Origin: CAZIKB01 sp964539665
Lineage (GTDB): Bacteria; Zhuqueibacterota; Zhuqueibacteria; Oceanimicrobiales; Oceanimicrobiaceae
Reading direction: 5' to 3'
Length of the DNA: 52,077 nucleotides
Assembly (NCBI GenBank): GCA_964539665.1
Contig: CAZIKB010000033.1
Span: 1 to 52,077 of the forward strand
The position numbers were made by a program, and so were the translations under genes. Of this stretch, positions 9,254 through 17,572 are shown piece by piece. Below the pieces are notes generated by a model, which had not been told where the DNA came from, ran no database searches, and worked only from the letters and a program-made list of their open reading frames with translations. Positions within the stretch are counted from its first letter, which is position 1. The number at the start of each line of letters is the position of its first letter.

Positions 9254-10567
9254 TTAACTGGCAGGATTAGAATTGTTTCTCCGAAAACGGATCGCGCGGC
9301 TGATCGGCCAGGCTAAAACTAATGTCACGATACCCGCGACCGTGAGCACTAAATTTTCGTTTGGAGCGGTTAGATTAAATCCAGAAGCAGCGGCTTTTAA
9401 TATGTTGGATATTCCCAGTACAATAGCTACAGCAACAACAACGCACATGAGACTGTTGGAAAGTGGTTTGTTCATTTTGTGACTACCCATCAGATTCTGG
9501 TCATTCACCACCAGCAGTAGAAAAATTGCTATAAAAGGCAGAACAATTCCATTTAAGGCCTGGGCTAAAATAATGGCTGGAATGGGTTTGACGTTAGCCA
9601 TCCCGAATCCCACACCAATTAGTAACACACCGAGCCAGACACTGCGGTAGCGCCAGCTTTTATCTGCCCATAAACTTTGACCTTCTTTTTCAAAAAGACT
9701 CCTGGCGGTAATTGCAGCAGCAAGCGGCGCGGTAATAGCTGAAGAGAGTCCAGCCGCACAAAGTCCAAATGCAAAAAGTGGGCGCGACCAGGTTCCGAGC
9801 CGCTGAGCAAGCGTGGTGGAAAGAGCTTCGAAAGTAAAGGACTCCTGTACCGCCACTCCCACCACAAGCACTCCCATCGAGATGAGTCCTCCGAGCACAA
9901 TTGAAACGGTCAGGCCAAAACGCAGTTCCTTAAGCTTTTGGCCAGATGCCAGGCCTGAACCGAGAAACAGGTTGTATGGCACAACTGTTGTGCCGATTAG
10001 TCCCAGGATCAACAGCCCGGAGCCAGCAGGCATGGTTGGTAAAAAGCTGCCGCGTAAAATCTGCAGGATTGGAGGCTTGAGCAAAATGGCCGTGACAAAA
10101 AACGTTATTCCCATAAAGGCAACTATGGCGCTCAATAAGTAGGCAACAGTTCGGATGGTGCCATGCCAGAGAATGCCGCCGGCCAGACAGCCGATGACGA
10201 GAGTCAGAAGTATTGGTGAAAGACCCGAACCAATCACGGCTCCAGTCACCCCGCCAAGTATATTGCCGGCTTCATAAGCCGCACATCCAAAAATGATAGC
10301 ACCAATCACTAATATCAGGGCTAACCAACCCTTTACACTGCCGTAAAACTGTTTTCGAATAGCCTGCCCGAGACTGAACCCGGAGACCACGGTTACTCGT
10401 GCACTGGCTTCCTGGAGGACTAAAGTAGCAATTGTAGAAAATACCAGCGCCCACAAAAGTGCATATCCAAAACGTGCGCCTGAAGACGCCGCAGTTGTAA
10501 CCGTTCCGGGACCAATAAATGCTGCAGCTATTATTGACCAGACGAGAATACTTAATAATTTTTTCAC
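9254..10567 (-). CDS. NRAMP-related divalent metal transporter with atypical metal site
   Basis: A 437-residue polytopic membrane protein with NRAMP-family layout. The first helix reads AAFIGPGTVTTAASSGARFG where Mn/Fe transporters carry DPGN, and the sixth-helix region reads GTTVVPYNLFLGSG in place of the usual MPHNLYLHS. The metal-binding Asp/Asn and Met are therefore absent. NRAMP-related Mg2+ transporters and other divergent groups also lose these residues. The gene is 27 bp downstream of hydantoinase B on the same strand, and NRAMP-like genes are often found beside hydantoinase genes, so it may supply metal to that enzyme or carry an organic substrate. Family is firm, substrate is not. 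Confidence 0.8.
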   Translation of the reverse strand: MKKLLSILVWSIIAAAFIGPGTVTTAASSGARFGYALLWALVFSTIATLVLQEASARVTVVSGFSLGQAIRKQFYGSVKGWLALILVIGAIIFGCAAYEAGNILGGVTGAVIGSGLSPILLTLVIGCLAGGILWHGTIRTVAYLLSAIVAFMGITFFVTAILLKPPILQILRGSFLPTMPAGSGLLILGLIGTTVVPYNLFLGSGLASGQKLKELRFGLTVSIVLGGLISMGVLVVGVAVQESFTFEALSTTLAQRLGTWSRPLFAFGLCAAGLSSAITAPLAAAITARSLFEKEGQSLWADKSWRYRSVWLGVLLIGVGFGMANVKPIPAIILAQALNGIVLPFIAIFLLLVVNDQNLMGSHKMNKPLSNSLMCVVVAVAIVLGISNILKAAASGFNLTAPNENLVLTVAGIVTLVLAWPISRAIRFRRNNSNPAS

Positions 10568-10594
10568 ATTGATTTTCCTTTATACTCAAATAAT

Positions 10595-12151
10595 TTATTT
10601 CTTACCGTATCCGCCACCGCCTGGGGTTTCAAGAATAAAACGATCACCTGGCTGAACCAGGCAGCCGTCAATTCCTTTTAACTCAATCACTTCACCTGAT
10701 TTTGTCACCAACCTTTGTTTACCAGTTTTGCCGGATTCCCCGCCTTCTAATCCGAAAGGAGCTTCCAGGCGGTGTTGACTGAGAATGGAAAACGACATTT
10801 CTTTTAGAAAAGTGAGCTCTCGCAAAATCCCATTACCCCCTCGATGTTTTCCTGCGCCGCCAGAGTCCCTGCGGACAGCCATGCGCTCGACGCGAACCGG
10901 ATAGCGGTGTTCCAGAATCTCGGGGTCTGTTATACGGGTATTGGTCATGTGGCTGTGAACTGCATTTGCGCCATCGAAATTCGGACCGGCGCCGCAGCCG
11001 CCGCAGACTGTTTCGTAATAACCAAATTCATTCGTCCCAAATAAGATGTTATTCATGGTGCCCTGACCGCAAGCCATGAGCTTCAACGCTTTTAGCATGG
11101 TGTCTACCAATCTCTGGCTGGTTTCAACATTGCCCCCGACAACCGCCGGCGCTTTTTCAGAATTATCAGGAAAGTCAGGATTGAGAATTCCTTTTGGGAT
11201 ACGCAGTTTTATCGGACCCATTAAACCTTCATTTAACGGCAGTGGCTCATTGATTAGCAATCGAAGCACGTAAATCACCGCGCTACGTACTATGGCTGGT
11301 GTGGCGTTTAAATTCCCCGGATGAACGTTAGCAGAGCCTTCAAAACTTATTTCCGCGTTTTCTCCCTTAATTTGTATTTGCACACAGAGCGGTGAACCGT
11401 CGTCTAATCTTTCAAGCGCTGAGTAAGAGCCATCGGGTAGATTTGATAGCGACGCCCGTATTTTCCTTTCAGCAAGTTTTTTGAGCTCACTCATGTAATG
11501 AGCGATGACTTCTTCTCCATGTATTTCTGTTTGGTGCATTAATGCGGTAGCGCCTCTGTGATTTGCCGCGACCGCTGCACGAAGATCAGCCAGATTATCT
11601 TCGATAGTACGAGTCGGATTGGGTCCGGCGGTCAGTATTTTACGCATGAGCGCCCAGTCTGCTTTGCCTCCTCTGACAAGATGAAATGGATAGATAACAA
11701 CGCCTTCTTCGGCCAGATTCGCTGCTGAAGGCGGCATGGAACCAGGATTAATCCCGCCAATCTCGGCATGGTGGGCGCGATTGGCAACATAGCCTAACAA
11801 AACATTATTTTTAGAAAAAACCGGCGATACGACAGTGATGTCCGGCAAATGCGAACCGCCGTAGGCTGGATGATTTGTGACAATCACGTCTCCGGGGGCA
11901 AATGACAGCTCCTCCCTCAAACTGCGTACACATAGCCCTAAAGCGCCAAGATGAACCGGAATGTGCGGTGCATTGACCACCAATTCTCCTTCGGCATCAA
12001 GTATGGCGCAGGAGAAATCGAGCCGCTCTTTTACGTTGGTCGAGATGGCAGTCCGACGCAGCATCTCGCCCATTTCCTCAGCGATTGCCCGAAACCGATT
12101 CGTAAAAAGTTCAAGTTGAATTATTTTAGGACGGTTCGTATTTAATTTCAT
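10595..12151 (-). CDS. hyuB: Hydantoinase/oxoprolinase B subunit (HyuB)
   Basis: A 518-residue protein matching the N-methylhydantoinase B / 5-oxoprolinase beta family: LEAF-like N-terminus (QLELFTNRFRAIAEEMG), NHPAYGGSHLPD, HHAEIGG and the C-terminal GGGYGKK. It acts with the HyuA subunit in ATP-dependent opening of cyclic amides such as hydantoins or 5-oxoproline. I chose ATG at 12151, with AAAGG about 8 bases upstream, rather than an in-frame TTG at 12223 that would add 24 unconserved residues. HyuA lies upstream on the same strand across a 225-bp gap, and the NRAMP-related gene follows. No signal peptide, so cytoplasmic. Confidence 0.9.
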   Translation of the reverse strand: MKLNTNRPKIIQLELFTNRFRAIAEEMGEMLRRTAISTNVKERLDFSCAILDAEGELVVNAPHIPVHLGALGLCVRSLREELSFAPGDVIVTNHPAYGGSHLPDITVVSPVFSKNNVLLGYVANRAHHAEIGGINPGSMPPSAANLAEEGVVIYPFHLVRGGKADWALMRKILTAGPNPTRTIEDNLADLRAAVAANHRGATALMHQTEIHGEEVIAHYMSELKKLAERKIRASLSNLPDGSYSALERLDDGSPLCVQIQIKGENAEISFEGSANVHPGNLNATPAIVRSAVIYVLRLLINEPLPLNEGLMGPIKLRIPKGILNPDFPDNSEKAPAVVGGNVETSQRLVDTMLKALKLMACGQGTMNNILFGTNEFGYYETVCGGCGAGPNFDGANAVHSHMTNTRITDPEILEHRYPVRVERMAVRRDSGGAGKHRGGNGILRELTFLKEMSFSILSQHRLEAPFGLEGGESGKTGKQRLVTKSGEVIELKGIDGCLVQPGDRFILETPGGGGYGKK

Positions 12152-12376
12152 AAGTATACCTTTCTGGGTCGATATGGTTTTATATAGGTGAAATGTATAG
12201 AAAACACAAATAACAAAACACAAAATACAAATAAATCACAATGGGCAATATTCAAAAAAAACAAACAAATATTAAAATTAAGAATGAAGCCCTTGTCTTG
12301 TAAAAACATTGTTTGAGTATTGATAATTGGAATTTGAGAATTAATTTGTAATTTATTTATTGTGCTTCCCGCTGTG

Positions 12377-14602
12377 CTAAAATCTTAGCACAAGCGCGCC
12401 CGCTGCATCCACTTTCACATTCCAGCCAATTTCGACGACGGTTGTACTGTGCTGCTCGAAAACCAGGGCTGGACCAGAAAACTGCGCTCCTGCAGAAAGG
12501 TGATCGCGTTCATAAAAAGGCACTTTCTGCCAGTTGTTTTCAAAACATGTGCGGGTAAAACCAGCAGGATTGGCCTCAGTCGGTTCCGGAGGGGCATTGT
12601 GTTTAGCAGCTTCTTTAGAAACCGATGAGCAGACCACACGAATGGATTCTATTTCAATCGGTCGTCCTTCCGGCACATGTCCAAAGATTTCCTTATATTT
12701 CGATTCGAAAGCCAGTTGCAGTGGAATGTCTTCATTAAATTCTACCGACACCACCGAATCCTGTCCGATAAAACGGAGGTTTACAATGCGGCGCCGAATC
12801 TCAATTTCATCACGTGAAATACCCTCCGCTGCCACGGCTGATTGGGCTTCATCAGAAAGCTCATCAATCCACTGATTAATTCTGGTATCCACCGCGTCGA
12901 GTCGCTGCAATATTTGCTTTTCGGAAAATCGTTCGATAACTGCATGACCAAGCCCTGATGCGCTTAGAAGCGAGGCGTCTTTTGGCACGATAATAGTCTT
13001 TATATTAAGACGCTGAGCTACCCCGCACGCATGTTGACCGCCTGCGCCTCCAAAAGCCACTAGCGCATATTCTTCCGGAGCATAACCTTTTCTCACTGAA
13101 ACCCGGCGTATCGCATCGGCCATCCGTTCATTCGCAATATCCAGGAATCCTTGCAGAAGGACGTCTTTGCTTAAATCTTCCTCAGTGTTTTTTCTAATCG
13201 CCGTTCGCAGTTCTTTAAGCTTTGCGTCAGCATGCTGTTTGGAAATGGGAATCTCAAAACGACTGGAATCCAGGCGGCCGAGCAGCAGGTTAATATCTGT
13301 AACGGTAAGCGGACCGCCGGCGCCGTAACAAGCTGGACCCGGCTGCGCAGAAGCGCTCTGCGGCCCTACTTGTAAACGCAAGCCGACATAAGAATAGATG
13401 GAGCCACCGCCAGCCGCAACACTTTCAATCGCCAGTGCGGGCGCCACTAAATGCGCGTCACCAACCTGGTGCTCGAAAACATACTCATAATCTCCATCAA
13501 AACGGGCAACGTCTGTGCTTGTCCCACCCATATCAAAGACTATTATTTTACTAAACCCGGAATTACGTCCCGCTAATGCAGCTCCAACCACACCACCAGC
13601 CGGACCGCTCAACAGGCTGTCTTTGGCATTGTAATCATTAGCATGTATCAGTCCTCCGGTGCTGGTCATAACATGCAATCTCCCTTCAGATAGAGAGCTG
13701 CTGACATGCTCGAGGTAATCTTTAATCACTGGCGAAATATAGGCGTCCACAACAGTGGTTTCAGTACGCGGAAGAATCTTGATAAACGGCGCTATTTCTG
13801 CAGAACAAGAAACATGCTGGAAGCCATTTTGCAAAAGATAATTGGCTAACTCCTGTTCATGGGCTGGATTGCGGTAGCTGTGCATGAATGTTACGGCTGC
13901 TACCTCTATGCCTTTATCAAGCAAGTTTTGTATTTCAGAAGCTAAACCATCTAATTTAAAAGGCGTTAGCACAGAACCGTCGGCCGTTATCCTCTCTTCT
14001 ATTTCTATAACTGTTTCATAAAGCGGTTCAGGCTTACGAATCTCCAGTGCAAAAAGATCTGGTCGCTGCTGCGTACCGATTTGCATCAAATCGCCAAATC
14101 CACGCGTGATAAAAAGCGCTGTGGGTACGCCTTTGCGTTCAAGCAGGGCATTGGTTCCACGAGTTGAGGCTAACCGCATGACCATATTTGGCAGAGAACT
14201 ATCAGGCGCCGTGCCGGTTAATAGTCGCGCCGCCAGAATGGGCGCTTCATCTAATGATCTTACTTCGAAAGCCGTTTCTGGCGCGATTTCAAATGGCAGG
14301 GCAGTGTTGAGAGTCAGGGTGTGGCTTTCTGGATCATATTTTTCAACGAATATTTCCGAGTGGGTCTTTTCAAGAATTCGAAATTGAAAGCCGCGAATGA
14401 AATCGGTAGGCGCCGACCACTTCTCCTGTATTCGAAGACAATGCTGGTCAATTTGTTCTTTCACCATGCCCCGAAGCGCGCTGCTGCTTAATACTTTTGC
14501 TCGATGCAGCTTGCCTTCGGGATCTAAAGCCAGGCAGTCGGTGAAAGTGCCGCCAGTGTCGATCCAGAGTTGCCAGATTGCAGTTTGGGCTGTTTCTTTC
14601 AT
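12377..14602 (-). CDS. hyuA: Hydantoinase/oxoprolinase A subunit (HyuA)
   Basis: A 741-residue ASKHA-fold protein of the N-methylhydantoinase A / 5-oxoprolinase alpha family. The ATP-binding loop DTGGTFTD is at residues 15-22, followed by STRGTNALLERKG, an internal DMGGTSTDVA motif and GGAGGQHACG near residue 525. It is somewhat longer than many bacterial HyuA proteins because of an N-terminal insert at about 60-115. It would use ATP to open a cyclic amide with the HyuB subunit encoded just downstream. Without the substrate loop being diagnostic, hydantoin, N-methylhydantoin and 5-oxoproline are all possible. Confidence 0.9.
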   Translation of the reverse strand: MKETAQTAIWQLWIDTGGTFTDCLALDPEGKLHRAKVLSSSALRGMVKEQIDQHCLRIQEKWSAPTDFIRGFQFRILEKTHSEIFVEKYDPESHTLTLNTALPFEIAPETAFEVRSLDEAPILAARLLTGTAPDSSLPNMVMRLASTRGTNALLERKGVPTALFITRGFGDLMQIGTQQRPDLFALEIRKPEPLYETVIEIEERITADGSVLTPFKLDGLASEIQNLLDKGIEVAAVTFMHSYRNPAHEQELANYLLQNGFQHVSCSAEIAPFIKILPRTETTVVDAYISPVIKDYLEHVSSSLSEGRLHVMTSTGGLIHANDYNAKDSLLSGPAGGVVGAALAGRNSGFSKIIVFDMGGTSTDVARFDGDYEYVFEHQVGDAHLVAPALAIESVAAGGGSIYSYVGLRLQVGPQSASAQPGPACYGAGGPLTVTDINLLLGRLDSSRFEIPISKQHADAKLKELRTAIRKNTEEDLSKDVLLQGFLDIANERMADAIRRVSVRKGYAPEEYALVAFGGAGGQHACGVAQRLNIKTIIVPKDASLLSASGLGHAVIERFSEKQILQRLDAVDTRINQWIDELSDEAQSAVAAEGISRDEIEIRRRIVNLRFIGQDSVVSVEFNEDIPLQLAFESKYKEIFGHVPEGRPIEIESIRVVCSSVSKEAAKHNAPPEPTEANPAGFTRTCFENNWQKVPFYERDHLSAGAQFSGPALVFEQHSTTVVEIGWNVKVDAAGALVLRF

Positions 14603-15055
14603 TAATATTAACGTTAAAATTATGAAATACAGGAAGTCAATTGGCTTTCGGATAATTTACAAATTTTTTAATAAATTCAAAGTGTTTCTTAATGGATTAT
14701 AAAAGAAATAGGGAAAGGAAAATTCATCCGGTTCCTTGGTGAGGAGATGGTTTTAGCTCTCGCTGGACAGCTGCAGGCCTGCAATTCTTTCGCTTTATCT
14801 CCACTTTCAAATTATCATAATAAACAGGTTTATATCTTTAGAAAAGCAACATTTTCGTTGTGTTTTGATAGTACTTTAAATATATTAATGTTACACTAAT
14901 ATAAATGAACTACTTACTTGTTCGGATCGTTGCTGTTGGAAAGGCGGAATGCAGTAGCGGAGTTAACCAGTTTCTGTTGATCATTACATGTTGAATGTTT
15001 AGCAGAAACTTGACAATCACTTGTTAGGCTAAATATTCAAGAATAACCCAGATAT
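14603..15055. other. Intergenic stretch upstream of the micro-ORFs, one folded inverted repeat
   Basis: No convincing gene is seen here. It separates hyuA, which reads left, from rightward genes. An 8-bp inverted repeat AGTTTCTG (14969-14976) / CAGAAACT (15003-15010) is followed by GTTAGGC at 15023-15029, which fits the integron attC R' consensus GTTRRRY. The matching R'' box is poor (AGTTAAC at 14961-14967) and the two spacers are very unequal, so this is at best a degenerate attC-like site. Confidence 0.35.
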
Positions 15056-15157
15056 ATGTTAAGTAAAGCACTATATGCGTCAGGATGCTCATTTTGCAGT
15101 AAAATGACAAGAAGGTCTCGAGCAATTAAAAGCAATCAACTTAAAGGACAGCAATGA
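15056..15157 (+). CDS. Possible 33-codon micro-ORF
   Basis: ATG at 15056 opens 33 codons ending at TGA 15155-15157. The product would be basic with two closely spaced cysteines (C11 and C14). It has no clear ribosome binding site. Its stop overlaps the start of the next micro-ORF in an ATGA arrangement. It may be chance or a decayed gene; no family is recognised. Confidence 0.2.
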   Translation: MLSKALYASGCSFCSKMTRRSRAIKSNQLKGQQ

Positions 15158-15195
15158 GCTCCACTCAACAGCTGTTCGCTGAAGATATGATATAA
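15154..15195 (+). CDS. Possible 13-codon micro-ORF
   Basis: ATG at 15154 is preceded by AAAGGACAG, a reasonable ribosome binding site, and reads 13 codons (MSSTQQLFAEDMI) to TAA 15193-15195. It overlaps the preceding micro-ORF by four bases (ATGA). It could be a leader in translational coupling or chance. Confidence 0.2.
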   Translation: MSSTQQLFAEDMI

Positions 15196-15214
15196 ATTAA
15201 AGGAGCCAATTAAA

Positions 15215-15250
15215 ATGAATAATCTTTTCAACTTAGGAGTGTTAAAATGA
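15215..15250 (+). CDS. Possible 11-codon leader ORF coupled to the CsgG-like gene
   Basis: ATG at 15215 follows AAAGGAGCC with good spacing and reads 11 codons (MNNLFNLGVLK) to TGA 15248-15250. The stop overlaps the ATG of the next gene (15247) as ATGA, and the ribosome binding site of that gene (AGGAG, 15235-15239) lies inside the leader. Such an arrangement can couple translation. Whether the peptide is made is not shown. Confidence 0.35.
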   Translation: MNNLFNLGVLK

Positions 15251-16170
15251 ATCTTAAAAGTAAGGTTATAATAGCTCTTGTTGTTTGTATTAAACTCTTT
15301 CCCTCATTTTCGTTTAGTTATCCTTCGCAGCATACTAAAAAACCAACTGTTGCAGTTCTCAATTTTCAAAGTAATACAGGAGATACTTCTATAGATGCTA
15401 TGTTGTCGACGGGAACGTCTGAAACCATCGTCTCCGATCTTTCAATAGTTGAGGAAATTGAGGTTGTTGAGCGAGTCAGAATCGTTGAAGCAATGAAGGA
15501 GATAAAATTGGGATTGACTGGGCTGATTGATGAAAAAACCGCTCAAAAGGCTGGTAGACTGGTTGGAGCCCAATATATATTGATGGGACATTGGCAAAGA
15601 TTTGGATCACAATATCGTGTGAATGCCAGATTGGTTGAAGTCGAAACAGGAAGCATTATACACTCTATCAAAGAAACTGGATATGAATCAAGTATATTTG
15701 ATCTTCAAGACAACATCAGCGAACAAATTCTCTCTAATCTGCAAATTACTATCACAGATAGAGAAAAGGTCAGAATACGCAAAAGAGAAACAGTCTCTAT
15801 AGAAGCATACCAGGAATTTAGCAAAGGGCTAGTGGAATATGACAGGGGCCATGTTGAGCAGATGAAGGTTCATATGGCAAATGCCCTGCAAATCGATCCC
15901 AACTACGAAAAACCCAAAAAGTATATTTTAGTCCAGTATAATGAAGAAGGCGAAAAATTGTTCGAAGGTGGTTCTAAACAGGAATTGTTTGCAAAAAACA
16001 TAGTTTTTTCAACCTTGGTGGTCGGGATCGGCTTTGTGGCGGTAAATGCATTAATGCCGGAAGACGAAAGAATGGCAACGGGAACAGCTATGATAACAGG
16101 AATAGTCGTTGGCGCGGCCGTCGGATGGATTATGTATTCTGGATCCGATATTAAAAAAGAGGAGAAATAA
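15247..16170 (+). CDS. CsgG/FlgO-like exported protein with two C-terminal membrane segments
   Basis: A 307-residue protein with a signal peptide (about residues 5-25). The domain at about 33-175 resembles the CsgG/FlgO/TolB-N fold: TVAVLNFQSN at the first strand, ETIVSDLSIVEEIEVVERVR, then AGRLVGAQYILMGHW and NARLVEVETGSI. After a region resembling a single TPR-like helix pair (about 190-225), two hydrophobic segments (about 245-265 and 278-300) could be membrane spans. CsgG-type proteins act in outer-membrane export or surface assembly; with no curli genes nearby the role is open. AGGAG lies 7 bases before ATG, inside a short leader ORF. A short hairpin sits directly at the stop (16170-16183). 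Confidence 0.65.
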   Translation: MNLKSKVIIALVVCIKLFPSFSFSYPSQHTKKPTVAVLNFQSNTGDTSIDAMLSTGTSETIVSDLSIVEEIEVVERVRIVEAMKEIKLGLTGLIDEKTAQKAGRLVGAQYILMGHWQRFGSQYRVNARLVEVETGSIIHSIKETGYESSIFDLQDNISEQILSNLQITITDREKVRIRKRETVSIEAYQEFSKGLVEYDRGHVEQMKVHMANALQIDPNYEKPKKYILVQYNEEGEKLFEGGSKQELFAKNIVFSTLVVGIGFVAVNALMPEDERMATGTAMITGIVVGAAVGWIMYSGSDIKKEEK

Positions 16171-16279
16171 TCATTCGGATGATACTATTTTTGAAGTAAG
16201 CAGTTTCTTATATTGGTATAAATCAAAACAATTGTTTGTCAAGTTAAAGTGTGGATTCGTAATCTACCAATAAACAAAT

Positions 16280-16339
16280 GCCTAACGTAAAAAATGCAGC
16301 CGATGCAAAAAGCGCACGGCTGATTTTGACGTCGTTAGC
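16280..16339. repeat. attC-like folded site (integron cassette recombination site candidate)
   Basis: A 60-base imperfect palindrome. The outer arms GCCTAACG (16280-16287) and CGTTAGC (16333-16339) pair over six bases. The inner arms CAGCCG (16297-16302) and CGGCTG (16317-16322) pair, A and T runs lie between inner and outer arms, and unpaired bases fall unevenly on the two sides, as in attC sites. GCCTAAC matches RYYYAAC exactly; GTTAGCT departs from GTTRRRY at one base. The next gene starts 33 bp downstream, the expected place for a cassette gene. No integrase gene is in the window. Confidence 0.5.
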
Positions 16340-16371
16340 TATTTAATTTGAAACAAAAATAGGTTTAATTT

Positions 16372-17394
16372 ATGGAGAACCAAAAATGTTTTGTTTGTAA
16401 TACTGATTCTGAGATGCATGGTTCAACAACTTTTTCAGACGGTTTTTCTGTAGTTTGTCTAACTTGTGGATTGTATTCTGTAAGTCTTGAAGCTTCACTA
16501 GAAATATCACATGTTCCTCATGATAGAAAATATATTTTGTCTGGAGTCATTCGGAGGTCATCTGATAGAGGTTATCCATTGAATATAAGTCAAGAAATTA
16601 TAAATGAAATAATTGATACTCAACCTCCATCTAATCCGCTAGAAATGATAGATATATTATTACTTCACGTCTATCATAAAAATAAAACTCTTGATGCTCC
16701 TGTAAGACTTGAACCTGAAGATTACCCTATTGCTTTTGCCAAAACTCCATCTGAATTTATATTTCTATGTAATAGAGCAAAGGAACTTGGATATTTAAAG
16801 GATTTGAAGCAAAATACCTTTCGCTTAGAAATAGATGGATGGAGAAGAGTTATTGAATTGCAAAAAGATAAATCAAATTTTAGTAATGTTTTTATAGCAA
16901 TGTGGTTTAGTAAGAAAACAAGAATATTAAGAGAAGCAATAAAAGCTAGTGTCAAAGAAGCAGGCTATGAACCAATACTAGCGGATGAAAGAGACTATAC
17001 TGGAAATATTATGGATTTCGTTCTTAGTAATATAAGACAATCACGGTTTGTTATTGCAGATTTTACAGCAGAACCTGAAATTGTTGATGGAATTGAACTT
17101 GGAATTGCAAAAATTGAAGGCGGTGTAAGAGGAGGGATATACTATGAAGCTGGTTTTGCAAAAGGCTTGGGATTAGACGTTATTCATTTATGTAAAAGTG
17201 AGAGGTATAGTAAAAATAGACTACATTTTGATATTGAACAGGATAATACAATGTTTTGGAAAGATTCGGACTTTAGGGATATAAATATTAGGAAAGTCGA
17301 AGAAAGACAGAGTGCTTCAAACTTATCTGAAAAACTATATGATAGAATAATTCGATTGTTTGGTCCAGGTCCTCTATTTAATAATAAATCATAA
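16372..17394 (+). CDS. Zinc-ribbon plus nucleoside 2-deoxyribosyltransferase/TIR-like protein
   Basis: A 340-residue protein of unknown function. The N-terminus has a zinc-ribbon-like set of cysteines (C6, C9, C29, C32). A middle helical region (about 50-170) may be a winged helix. The C-terminal domain (about 178-320) resembles nucleoside 2-deoxyribosyltransferase/TIR-like folds: VFIAMWF at the first strand, a DERDYTG loop, IRQSRFVIADFT, GGIYYEAGFAKGLG with a candidate catalytic glutamate, then HFDIEQDNTMFW. Such domains occur in bacterial NAD+- or nucleotide-consuming defence effectors. The codon use is visibly more AT-rich than in flanking genes, and an attC-like site lies just upstream, both consistent with acquisition. 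Function is inference. Confidence 0.6.
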   Translation: MENQKCFVCNTDSEMHGSTTFSDGFSVVCLTCGLYSVSLEASLEISHVPHDRKYILSGVIRRSSDRGYPLNISQEIINEIIDTQPPSNPLEMIDILLLHVYHKNKTLDAPVRLEPEDYPIAFAKTPSEFIFLCNRAKELGYLKDLKQNTFRLEIDGWRRVIELQKDKSNFSNVFIAMWFSKKTRILREAIKASVKEAGYEPILADERDYTGNIMDFVLSNIRQSRFVIADFTAEPEIVDGIELGIAKIEGGVRGGIYYEAGFAKGLGLDVIHLCKSERYSKNRLHFDIEQDNTMFWKDSDFRDINIRKVEERQSASNLSEKLYDRIIRLFGPGPLFNNKS

Positions 17395-17572
17395 GCCTGG
17401 CTCACAATGGCATCCAGATGAATTAACAGCTGGTGGTTTTATGGATTCTTAATTTGGTTTTGGATTAAGTTTTATGCAATTAATCAAGTTAGTCGCTGCT
17501 GTTAAATCGCCTGATGCTTGAGCCGTTATACAATTGTCAAATAAAAAAGTTAGCGAATAGTCACTGTAGTTT

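Noticed and set aside
12223..12376. Extended N-terminus of hydantoinase B from an in-frame TTG at 12223
   Set aside because: The added residues are hydrophobic and unlike the family start; ATG 12151 has a ribosome binding site and fits the family length.
17395..17572. Third attC-like site after the zinc-ribbon protein gene
   Set aside because: GTTAGCG and GCCTGGC occur but do not pair as R boxes and no inner arms are found.
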